A stretch of 64,000 nucleotides of DNA. Origin: CALDUY01 sp046350255 (GTDB lineage Bacteria > Planctomycetota > Planctomycetia > Gemmatales > Gemmataceae). The notes beneath the pieces are model-generated. The model was not told the origin of the DNA. It worked only from the letters and a program-made list of their open reading frames with translations, and did no database searches. Within the stretch, counting starts at the first letter, position 1, and the number at the start of each line of letters is the position of its first letter. The stretch lies in contig JAXMAV010000007.1 of assembly GCA_046350255.1 (NCBI GenBank), positions 372,001 through 436,000 of the forward strand, in the 5' to 3' direction. This document shows, piece by piece, positions 35,601 to 42,263 of this stretch. A program made the position numbers and the translations under genes.

Positions 35601-36096
35601 AGACGCCATCGCCATAGCTCACCGAGTTGCGCGGATTGTTCTCGCCGGTGCCGACCCAGACGATGTTGGGGTTGGACGGAGCCACCGCAACGTCTCCGAT
35701 CGACACGGTGGCTTCACGATCGAACTGATGTTCAAAGGTCACCCCGGCGTTGGTCGTCTTGAGGAGGCCGCCCGAGGCGGTGGCGACCCAGTAAATGGTG
35801 GGGTCGGCCGGGTAGACCGACAGAGCGACGATGCGTCCACCCATCGAGGCAGGGCCTATGCAGCGCCAAGACAGCGCCTTGACCCACTCGGCCGGCAAGG
35901 TAGGTCCAGCTGGTGTCGCCGGAGCCGCCTTTTTCAGCGCCTCCAGTTTCAGCTTCATCTCCTGGATCTGCTTTTCGAGGTTGGCGATTTCCTCGGTCCG
36001 GTTCGCCGGAGCCTGGGCAGGAGCCGGAGTAAACGACAGCAGAGCCAGCGCCAGGACCAACAAGGCCCCCGGCAGCAAGGATCGATGCACGCTCAC
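32617..36096 (-). CDS. Exported Asp-box (sortilin/BNR-type) protein with two internal PDZ domains
   Basis: 1159 residues, GTG start with GAGG upstream and a signal peptide (LLPGALLVLALALLSFTPAPAQA). A short coiled-coil (about 30-58) leads into a propeller of the VPS10/BNR type: STTNAGVTF-like and Asp-box units SVDGGKTW, TTDGGKTW, TTDGGKTF, STDVGETW, SEDGGKTF, TRDGGTTW. Two PDZ domains are inserted in the middle (about residues 375-460 and 465-550), each with a GD-I core such as AGLKVGDILTTIDGKAL and AGLQVGDVITRVDKEAA. The C-terminal 150 residues form a FlgD-Ig-like beta domain (LAKKVGDLRLEVQDVTGKRL). Family members are annotated as glycosyl hydrolases or sialidase-like, but no catalytic triad can be shown. 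PDZ insertion suggests binding of peptide C-termini. Confidence 0.85.
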   Translation of the reverse strand: MSVHRSLLPGALLVLALALLSFTPAPAQAPANRTEEIANLEKQIQEMKLKLEALKKAAPATPAGPTLPAEWVKALSWRCIGPASMGGRIVALSVYPADPTIYWVATASGGLLKTTNAGVTFEHQFDREATVSIGDVAVAPSNPNIVWVGTGENNPRNSVSYGDGVYRSVDGGKTWTNVGLRKSFQIGKIVVHPTNPDVAYVGVLGRLYGPSEERGLFKTTDGGKTWSRILFVDDRTGVIDMQMHPTQPDTLVVATWERLRDGFDSHAGALANQMFGVRTTTTKIDPPLENGYDAYDPIKKWGKGGGLWKTTDGGKTFRKLAKGLPTCETGRIGLDFSRKNPNTLFAIIDTAKIGMGRVPGYLGVTPENAGKDSGVKITGVTQRSPAEKAGLKVGDILTTIDGKALKTRDELGSAVQTRGPGDRIKVGLLRDGKAQTLEVTLSEPPDLAGSRQVQLDFQVEVAMGGLRVKQVEAGGAAAKAGLQVGDVITRVDKEAATRMGQLVGALRATGPGNKLALTIQREKATKQVELIPAQASSSTPPRPYGYMYGGQLVNVQDRQGSEGHEYGGVYKSTDVGETWTRINSVNPRPMYFSQVRVDPSDENLVYVLGVGMYRSEDGGKTFKQEGDAGVHPDHHAMWINPRDGRHIILGTDGGTYVTYNRCKHWDYLNNMAVGQFYHVCVDSRKPYRVYGGMQDNGSWGGISMALDGRGPINSDWVLVQGGDGFVCQVDPSDPDIVYSESQEGNMFRTNLRTGERKSIKPRTPAGQPAYRFNWNSPMVVSQHNPSIFYCAGNHVFRSTKRGEDPRRISPELTANAKASAVSLAESPRNPDVLWVGTDDGQLWNTRDGGTTWTNLTTKVGLPRPYWVATIEPSRFVEGRCYVCFDTHRNDNDEPHVYVTEDFGQTWKPIRGNLPTGSSRVLREDLYNPEVLYLGTEFAVWASIDRGASWTRINSNLPTVAVHELAQHPTAGELVAATHGRSIWILDVSALRQLKPATVRSNATLYAPPTAVRWRRELTRGTIYGSGHREYFADNPQPGAAIYYSLAKKVGDLRLEVQDVTGKRLTTLPVKNEPGLHRVMWNLRGTPTPLGLDLLLPGGLLNSMNRQQQAAPPGQYRIVLTVDKSEQIQPLKLENDPSLPPQTILADTPETPRKTHPTEY

Positions 36097-36274
36097 GTGA
36101 GCCTCATGAAAGAGATAGATGAAGAAGGGGCTTCCTGCGGTCCGGTGCCGACCTCGTGCGCGGCAACCGATTATCTGGGCAAGATAGCGAAACGAGGAAG
36201 GAGATCCAACCGTCTGGATGTCATCGCCGGCCGGATAGGGTGCGGAATATGCGGGTCGTCACGGTCCCAACGGC

Positions 36275-36298
36275 GGGCAGGGGTGGTCTCCCCTGCCC
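36275..36298 (-). terminator. Hairpin after the zinc metallopeptidase gene
   Basis: A perfect 9-bp GC stem (36275-36283 with 36290-36298) with a six-base loop, 17 bases after the stop. There is no T-run, so termination is uncertain. The rest of the 218-base gap to 36096 shows nothing clear. Confidence 0.5.
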
Positions 36299-36314
36299 CT
36301 CCGGGTCGGAACTA

Positions 36315-37196
36315 TCAAAGATCATCGTACGGCAGGTCGAAGAGCGCCCGTGCCTTTTGCACGCTACCGGTTTCCAGGCCACGCTTGAACCAGCGCATGC
36401 GCTGCTGCGAAGTGCCATGGGTAAAGGAGTCTGGAACGACAGTGCCGCGCGACTTCTTCTGGAGACGGTCGTCGCCAATCTCGAAGGCGGCTTTGAGCGC
36501 GGATTCGACGTCGCCTTCCTCCAGGAAGTTGAACTGCTGCTGCCCGTGGTGCGCCCAGACGCCAGCGAGGTAATCGGCCTGCAATTCCAAACGGACCGAC
36601 ATCTTGTTGTATTCCGCCTTGGGCAGCGAGCGCCTGGCCTCATCCACCCGGGCCGAGTAGCCGAGCAACCGCTGCACGTGGTGACCGACCTCGTGGGCGA
36701 CGACGTAGGCACGAGCAAACTCTCCCGGCGCATTGAGCTGCCGCTCCATGTCCTTGTAGAAAGTCAGGTCGATGTAGACCTTGCTGTCACCGGGACAGTA
36801 GAAGGGACCGACCGCCGAATCGGCCGAGCCACACGCGGAATTCACCATGCCGGTAAAGAGCACGAGGGTCGGCTTGCGGTAGGTCTTGCCCATCTCCTGA
36901 AACAGGCGATCCCACACCACCTCGGTGTCGCGGAAGATCACCTTGGTGAACGAGGCGAGCCGTTCCTCGGCGGGATCGACGGGGCGTTTCGCGTTGCCGT
37001 CCTGGTCGGCGCCGGGCTGTTGCTGGCCCGGAGCAGGCTGCCCGAGCATGGAGCCGAGTTTTTGCGGATCGACGCCAAAGAGCATGGCCACCAGCAACAA
37101 CACGATGCTGCCCCCGCCGATGGCGACCCCGGCCGTCGTCGCCATGCTGCGACGGTCCTCGACGTTGCCACTTTCTTCGCGTCCTTCCCACTTCAT
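36315..37196 (-). CDS. Neutral zinc metallopeptidase (YpfJ/KPN_02809 family)
   Basis: 293 residues. An N-terminal membrane helix lies at about 22-40 (VAIGGGSIVLLLVAMLFG), followed by a Pro/Gln-rich linker. The catalytic zinc motif is AYVVAHEVGHHVQRLLG near residue 170 (HExxH), with the downstream E in LQADYLAGVW near 207 as the likely third ligand, and SACGSADSAVGPFYCPGD earlier, a family hallmark. The C-terminal SFTHGTSQQRMRWFKRGLE is also typical. It is membrane-anchored with the catalytic domain outside the cytoplasm. The ATG is preceded by GGGGAG. The substrate is unknown. Confidence 0.9.
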   Translation of the reverse strand: MKWEGREESGNVEDRRSMATTAGVAIGGGSIVLLLVAMLFGVDPQKLGSMLGQPAPGQQQPGADQDGNAKRPVDPAEERLASFTKVIFRDTEVVWDRLFQEMGKTYRKPTLVLFTGMVNSACGSADSAVGPFYCPGDSKVYIDLTFYKDMERQLNAPGEFARAYVVAHEVGHHVQRLLGYSARVDEARRSLPKAEYNKMSVRLELQADYLAGVWAHHGQQQFNFLEEGDVESALKAAFEIGDDRLQKKSRGTVVPDSFTHGTSQQRMRWFKRGLETGSVQKARALFDLPYDDL

Positions 37197-37302
37197 GCCG
37201 TGTCTCCCCTCGGGTTACTCTGGAAGCCTGAGTTCCGGAGCCTTGCTCCATTGTAGATAAACCAGCCACGGAACCGTCAATGGTCCGCACCCTCGTCCGG
37301 AT

Positions 37303-37308
37303 TATGAT
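37303..37308 (+). promoter_or_regulatory. Candidate -10 element for the WD40 gene
   Basis: TATGAT (five of six consensus bases) lies 32 bases before the ATG at 37341; no clear -35 is seen. Confidence 0.3.
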
Positions 37309-37340
37309 GAACCCCAGCATAGCACGAGGAGACCGGATTC

Positions 37341-38294
37341 ATGCTGCTGCTCGACGAACCGGCCGGCCAACCTGTGGTAGCGTTGGCGTTCTCCGCGGAT
37401 GGTCAGCGCCTGGCCAGCGTGGCCCGGCGCTCGCACCTCATTCGCATCTGGAACCTGGCCACCCACGAGCTGGAGTTTACCCTCACCGGCAACACTGGTC
37501 GGGTGGTGGCCATCGCCTTTGCTCCCTCGGGCGAGTATTTCGCCTCGGCCTCCTTCGCTGGCGCACTGTGGCTGTGGGAATGCGATCTCACCCGCACGTC
37601 GTGGCGTGGCGCCATGGCGCATCACTGGCCCCGGAGCCCTGGCGTCCATGCTCCGGGGCAGCTGGCTTTCTCCCCCGATAGCTCCATCCTGGCGTCCACC
37701 CAGTGTCGGCTCCCGCTTCAACGTGGACCCCGGCGCTATGCCCCGGCCACACTCACACAGATCGCCCTGGTGGAACCAGTCACCGCGCAGGTGCGCTGGC
37801 TGGAGACGGGGCATACGGAGGATGTCTCGTCAGTGGCGTTTTCCCCCGATGGCACCACGGTGGCCACCGGGAGCTTCGATCGGACCGTGCGCCTGCACCA
37901 GCTCGGGAAGCGCGCCCGCAGCGTGATGAACCTGCACGAGAAGGTTCACTTTTTAACCTTCGCCGGTGATGGGTTGTCGATCGCGGCCGCCTCGGCCCGG
38001 GGGCTGGTGCGCGTGTTCGACACCCTGTCCACCGGAGAGCGCCTGCACCTGTTTGCGGAGGAGTCACCCCTGCACGCCCTGTGCTTCTCGCCGGATGGGC
38101 GGACCCTGGCCTCGGCCGCCGGGCAGCAACAGGGAGTGGTCAGCTTCTGGGAGGTGCAGACCGGCTCGCGCATGTCGTCCTTCGACTGGAACATTGGCGA
38201 GATCCACTCGATGGCGTTTGCTCCGGATGGCATGCGCGCCTGTGCTGGCGGCGACGGAAAAATCATGGTCTGGGACATCGATGACTGGTGCTAG
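37341..38294 (+). CDS. WD40-repeat protein
   Basis: 317 residues, cytosolic. WD40 blades can be followed through repeated phrases: VVALAFSADGQRLASVARR, VVAIAFAPSGEYFASASF, GQLAFSPDSSILAST, VSSVAFSPDGTTVATGSFD, VHFLTFAGDGLSIAAASA, LHALCFSPDGRTLASAA and IHSMAFAPDGMRACAGGDG, giving seven blades and a complete propeller. Terminal WD-like pairs are LIRIWNL, LWLWECD and IMVWDID. Planctomycetes use such proteins widely, often fused to kinases, but here no other domain is present. The gene is convergent with the BatA-like gene, seven bases apart. Function is unknown, presumably a scaffold. Confidence 0.85.
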   Translation: MLLLDEPAGQPVVALAFSADGQRLASVARRSHLIRIWNLATHELEFTLTGNTGRVVAIAFAPSGEYFASASFAGALWLWECDLTRTSWRGAMAHHWPRSPGVHAPGQLAFSPDSSILASTQCRLPLQRGPRRYAPATLTQIALVEPVTAQVRWLETGHTEDVSSVAFSPDGTTVATGSFDRTVRLHQLGKRARSVMNLHEKVHFLTFAGDGLSIAAASARGLVRVFDTLSTGERLHLFAEESPLHALCFSPDGRTLASAAGQQQGVVSFWEVQTGSRMSSFDWNIGEIHSMAFAPDGMRACAGGDGKIMVWDIDDWC

Positions 38295-38301
38295 CGCGGG
38301 C

Positions 38302-40632
38302 TCAACCACCGCTGCCGCCGCCGGTCATGCGGCCGACCCAGGCACCGGTACTCACCGATACCACGCGTTCGCTCAGAGTGGGCCCCTCGTCGCCTTCGAG
38401 GCGATGTCCCGACAGGGTGGAGAGCAGAAACTCGACGATGATGATGGCGAACAGCAACCAGATCAGGAACGGCCAGACCTCGCGTTCCCTGCCGATGGCC
38501 CCGTGCAGCGCCTGCGATTCGGCCGAGGCGTCGATGTAGGTCATCTCGACGTTGTTGGGGAGCAACTTGCGCAGCTCGGCCTCGTTCAGCTGGCGAAACT
38601 CCGACTCGTCAGGGGCGAGATTGACCGCGAACGCCAGGGAGGCGGCCCGGAGCAGGTCGGCACGGCCGCTGCGCGCCTCGACGTTGTAGTAGCCGCGTCG
38701 GCCTGTTTGCTCGAACACCCCCAGGAGTCGAGCCCCCGATCGCTCCATCTTCACCTCGGTGCTGCGGTTGGCGGGATCCTTCACCAGAACCTCGGCCGGG
38801 TCCCAGGTGGCCTGCACGCCGATCTCCGCGGCGCTATCCGCCACCACCACGGGAGGCACCTCGGCCTCGGGTCGATGCTCGGCGTGAGCGACCAGGCGCA
38901 GCAGCAGGGGCACGAAGTCGGGCTTCAACGGCAGGTTGCCCCAGCGCGGATGCGCTGGGAAGCCAGCCACGATCACCACGCCATCGCCCAGGCGGCTCTC
39001 CACCAGGGCCGGCTGCCGTGTGCCCTCCCAGTAAGCGATGGGCCAGGCGTTGCCGCGCTCCTTGGGTAGGTCAAGACCGAAGCGGCGGTATACGCGCACC
39101 GTGCGGAAGGCCTCGCGCGGGTTGAACACCGTCAGGGCCGGATGCGCCAGGTCGAACTCGATGCCCGCCAGGGCATCTCCCTTGTCGGGATCACCGATGG
39201 GGGGCTTCATCTTCGCCTGGGTCAGACTCTCGCCGCGCGGTCCGGGCACGGGGAAGAACCGGGTGTTGTAGGCCTCCTCGGAAACCTTGTCGCCGGGGAA
39301 GACGAGAAGGCCGCCCCCCTCGCGAACGAACCCACGCAGCCAGGTGAACTGCTGGTCGGTCAAGCTTCCGCAGTTGGCCAGGATGACCACCCCAGCATCG
39401 CGGAGCGTGTCGAAGGTCAGACCTGGCTGTGGCACCTCCACCACCTCCAGTGACCGCTGAATCTCGCGCGTCGTTGGGACGTCGGGCTTCTTCTCCTCAC
39501 CCTTCTTTTCCTCGCTGTACGGGTCGGCCCGGGTCGTCAGGGCGGTCGCCAGATAGCGAGCCTCGTCTACCAGCGGATCGTCCGACGGGTTACCGTTCAC
39601 CACCACCACCTTGACGCGCGGCTGCACGGAGAGGGTGAAGAGGAAGCGGTCGTCGTCGGGGAAGACATCGCCGGTCCGCGCGGTGATCTCGTAGCGGCCC
39701 TTCTTCAGGCCAGGCTCGGCCGGGGTGTAGACGATCGAGCGCACCAGCGACTCCCCTGGTTTGAGGGTGAGCGGCGTGCGGGCCACCTCCTTCTCATCGA
39801 TCAGCACACTGAGCGTCACTGAGGCCTCGGCCCGACCATGATTGACGATGCGCGGCGTGAGGACGAACGGTAACCCGGCGATGGCGCGATTGCGGCGCGG
39901 TGCATCGCCCACGACGGCCAGGTTGTCACCGGCCTGGGTGGGACCGACATGCACCACCGTCAGAGGCAAGCCGGGGGGGAGCAGGCGGTCCAGCCCCTGG
40001 CTGCGCGCCTCCTTCCACGACACTGCCTGGCTATCGGTGAAGACGTAAACCACCGGGTTGGTGCGTCGAGAAGCCTCGGGGCCGAAGAGCTGGAGAAAGG
40101 CGGCGAAGAAGTTGGCCCGGGAGGAAGATGCCTCGAGGCCCTCGATGCGCGAACGGATACCCTGGGTGTCGGTGTTGAACCGGCTGAGTAGCTCCTCGGG
40201 CCGGGCCGTCACGCGGATCAGGGTCACCCGGTCGTTGCTTCCCAGGCGCTCGACGATGGACAGGCAGGCGGTCCGGGCCCGCTCCATGGCCGACACCCCG
40301 GCCGTTTTGGCGTTCATGCTGGCGGAAGAGTCCACGAGCAGTACCACCTCGCGTCCGCCGGAGCCGCCGGAAGCACCAAAGAGCTGATCCCAGTGCTTGA
40401 TGACGGGGCGACTGATGAGAAAGATGAGGAACAGAAGAAAAAGGGTCCGGAGTATGGCCAGAAGCGCTTCGAGGAAGCGCATGCGGCGACGCTGCTGGAC
40501 GTAGCTGTCGAAGAGGAAGCGGAAGGTGGGCAGCTCGACGGTGCGTAGGCGATGTAACGTCAGCAGGTGCAGGAGGATAGGAATGACCGCCAGGGGGAGC
40601 AACCAGAGCATCCAGACGTGAAAAAAGCTCAT
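38302..40632 (-). CDS. BatA-like protein: aerotolerance-regulator N-terminal and VWA domain
   Basis: 776 residues. The N-terminus is the BatA signature MSFFHVWMLWLLPLAVIPILLH, a membrane helix followed by LLTLHRLRTVELPTFRFL and a second helix near 58-80. A VWA domain begins near residue 105 (LLVDSSASMNAKT, with the MIDAS DxSxS). The middle region contains CARDB-like and a DUF4159/GATase-like region (ANCGSLTDQQFTWLRGFVREGG). A final membrane helix lies near 735 (VWPFLIWLLFAIIIVEFLLS). ATG 40632 has GAGG upstream; the frame up to 40713 has no support. It is separated from the DUF58 and BatD-like genes at 45.6-47.4 kb, which would normally be its neighbours. Confidence 0.87.
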   Translation of the reverse strand: MSFFHVWMLWLLPLAVIPILLHLLTLHRLRTVELPTFRFLFDSYVQQRRRMRFLEALLAILRTLFLLFLIFLISRPVIKHWDQLFGASGGSGGREVVLLVDSSASMNAKTAGVSAMERARTACLSIVERLGSNDRVTLIRVTARPEELLSRFNTDTQGIRSRIEGLEASSSRANFFAAFLQLFGPEASRRTNPVVYVFTDSQAVSWKEARSQGLDRLLPPGLPLTVVHVGPTQAGDNLAVVGDAPRRNRAIAGLPFVLTPRIVNHGRAEASVTLSVLIDEKEVARTPLTLKPGESLVRSIVYTPAEPGLKKGRYEITARTGDVFPDDDRFLFTLSVQPRVKVVVVNGNPSDDPLVDEARYLATALTTRADPYSEEKKGEEKKPDVPTTREIQRSLEVVEVPQPGLTFDTLRDAGVVILANCGSLTDQQFTWLRGFVREGGGLLVFPGDKVSEEAYNTRFFPVPGPRGESLTQAKMKPPIGDPDKGDALAGIEFDLAHPALTVFNPREAFRTVRVYRRFGLDLPKERGNAWPIAYWEGTRQPALVESRLGDGVVIVAGFPAHPRWGNLPLKPDFVPLLLRLVAHAEHRPEAEVPPVVVADSAAEIGVQATWDPAEVLVKDPANRSTEVKMERSGARLLGVFEQTGRRGYYNVEARSGRADLLRAASLAFAVNLAPDESEFRQLNEAELRKLLPNNVEMTYIDASAESQALHGAIGREREVWPFLIWLLFAIIIVEFLLSTLSGHRLEGDEGPTLSERVVSVSTGAWVGRMTGGGSGG

Positions 40633-41115
40633 GTCGGCCTCGGCAGGCGGTGCGGGAGGGGGGAGGGCGCGTGAAACGAGAGCCATTCTACGACGTGGTG
40701 GAGGCAGACTCAACCACCGAGTAAACCGAGGCAGACTGGCGAGTTAGAGAAAGCTGCGCGAAGGCTGGCGCGACTTCCTGGAACGACCCGAAAAATCCTC
40801 TTGATCGGATGCCCGGGAATAGGTACAAGGGGAATCGTCATGCCACACAGGGCATGAGAAGGATCTCGACTGACGCTTAGCGTCTGACGGTAAGGAAGCC
40901 TGCCCACCGGTGCTTGACACCTGCACACGACCTTTCAGGCTAGCATCTTGAGCTTGTCATCCTCGGTTGTGTGAGCTTGCTGATGTCTCCCTCGTCTTCA
41001 GGACGGAGTCCTGTGGATTGGGACGAGGGGACTGCTCGCACTCGCTCCTCCGAGCGACGAGTGGTGATGACCACCCGGCTAGATGTAAGGCTTCCGAACC
41101 AAAAGGGGTTCACTC
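40633..41115 (+). other. 483-base gene-free region upstream of csrA
   Basis: No supported gene. It contains a 13-base palindrome GACGCTTAGCGTC (40872-40884), a perfect TTGACA (40914-40919) with TAGCAT 21 bases later (too far for a standard promoter), and a GGA-rich leader segment at 40999-41030. It also covers the 5' side of the BatA-like gene on the opposite strand. Confidence 0.5.
40999..41013 (+). promoter_or_regulatory. Possible CsrA-binding hairpin in the csrA leader
   Basis: CAGGAC (40999-41004), GGA, GTCCTG (41008-41013) form a hairpin presenting GGA in the loop, which is the form of known CsrA targets. Further GGA triplets follow at 41015, 41021 and nearby. It lies about 103 bases before the csrA start. 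Autoregulation is inference. Confidence 0.4.
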
Positions 41116-41502
41116 ATGCTCGTCTTGCACACTCGCGCCAACGAAAAGATCGTTCTGCCCAACGCCGAAACCTCCATCGAAGTGGTTGCCATCCAGTCGG
41201 GCAGCGTGCGTCTGGCCATCCGCGGTCCTGAGAATGTTCAGGTGCTTCGCGAACCCCAGGCCGAGTGGGCTCCCGACGCTCAGTCCGACGAAGTGCCCTC
41301 GCTTCCCAAGATCCGGCAGCTTCTCGAGAAGCGGCTCGAAATCGCCCGCGAAGGGCTGACCGAGGCGCACGCCATGATGCGGGCCGGCAACAGCGAGGAT
41401 GCCCAGCTACTCATCGAGAAGATCGACGAGGACCTGCACCTGCTGCGCCGCCGTCTCCGTCGCGAATTCGAGCGGGCGGAAACGCTCTCCTGTGGCATCT
41501 GA
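41116..41502 (+). CDS. csrA: CsrA-family RNA-binding protein with C-terminal helical extension
   Basis: 128 residues. Residues 1-50 are a CsrA domain: MLVLHTRANEKIVL, IEVVAIQSGSVRLAI and PENVQVLREP, with the key Arg near position 45 conserved. Position 6, an Arg important for RNA contact in E. coli CsrA, is Thr here, although Arg7 remains. Residues 60-128 are a charged helical extension (KIRQLLEKRLEIAREGLTEA ... LHLLRRRLRREFERAE), absent from classical 61-residue CsrA, perhaps forming a coiled-coil. CsrA controls translation by binding GGA motifs. AAGGGG precedes the ATG. A strong hairpin follows. Confidence 0.85.
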   Translation: MLVLHTRANEKIVLPNAETSIEVVAIQSGSVRLAIRGPENVQVLREPQAEWAPDAQSDEVPSLPKIRQLLEKRLEIAREGLTEAHAMMRAGNSEDAQLLIEKIDEDLHLLRRRLRREFERAETLSCGI

Positions 41503-41520
41503 AACATCCAATCTATTCTC

Positions 41521-41554
41521 GAAGCGAGCCGACCCCTTCGGGTCGGCTCGCTTC
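41521..41554. terminator. Perfect hairpin between csrA and the convergent phosphatase gene
   Basis: A perfect 15-bp stem (41521-41535 with 41540-41554) with loop CTTC. No strong T-run on either side, but its placement between convergent genes argues for a bidirectional terminator. Confidence 0.75.
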
Positions 41555-41555
41555 G

Positions 41556-42185
41556 TTACCCTCCGCCTTCCAGCCCTGGCGGCAGCGCATTGATGCGCAG
41601 CGCCTGCCAGGGGTTAGCCTCCGATTCGCGCACCAGCTCGTGAATGGCGACGTTGCGGATGGGGCCCAGCCGGGGCCAATCTGCCGGAGTGTGACCCGGC
41701 AGCAGACTCAGTAGCAGCACCCGGCACACAATGCCATGCGCCACGATGACGATGGTGCGCCCGGTGTGCGTCGTCGTCACCCGCTCCCAGATCGGCACTA
41801 CTCGCTCGCGGATGTCGTCGTACGATTCCGCGCCTGGTGTGGCGTAGTTTGTTTCTCCGGCCATCCAGCGGCGCAGCGTCTCGGGCCAGGGTCCATCCTT
41901 CCCGCCCGTGGGCGTGCCCGAGAGCAGGCCGACCCGGCGTTCGTGCAGCGATGGTTCCACCTGTACGGGTAGTCCGCACTGCGTCGCGATAGGCTGGGCG
42001 GTTTCGCGCGCCCGCGTCATCGCCGAGGAGATAAGCACCTGGGGCCGATAGGTAGCCAGGTGAAGCGCGGTAATCTGCGCCTGCTGGTATCCCCAGCCGC
42101 TGAGGCCGACGTCGGACTCGGCTCCGTGGAAGATGGACGGATCGGCAGTCTCGGCATGACGCAGGAGCAGGACACGGGTCGGCAT
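41556..42185 (-). CDS. Histidine phosphatase family (phosphoglycerate-mutase-like) protein
   Basis: 209 residues. The RHG signature is VLLLRHAETADP near residue 5, giving the catalytic His; SSAMTRARETAQPIA holds the second Arg region, and IVIVAHGIVCRVLL provides the second His. It also has the Glu in EPSLHERRVG. These enzymes act as phosphatases or mutases on small phosphorylated molecules or proteins; the substrate cannot be assigned. ATG 42185 begins directly at the family N-terminus; the longer frame to 42404 is antisense to the S41 protease gene. It is divergent from that gene and convergent with csrA. Confidence 0.9.
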   Translation of the reverse strand: MPTRVLLLRHAETADPSIFHGAESDVGLSGWGYQQAQITALHLATYRPQVLISSAMTRARETAQPIATQCGLPVQVEPSLHERRVGLLSGTPTGGKDGPWPETLRRWMAGETNYATPGAESYDDIRERVVPIWERVTTTHTGRTIVIVAHGIVCRVLLLSLLPGHTPADWPRLGPIRNVAIHELVRESEANPWQALRINALPPGLEGGG

Positions 42186-42263
42186 CGGTTGGCCTTCAGC
42201 GAGCGGGCGACGTTGGATAGAGTATGACTCCCCTGGCCCGTTCCCAGGCACGGAGGCCTGCGC

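Noticed and set aside
40914..40946. Perfect TTGACA with TAGCAT upstream of csrA
   Set aside because: The 21-base spacing is outside the normal range, so it was not listed as a promoter.
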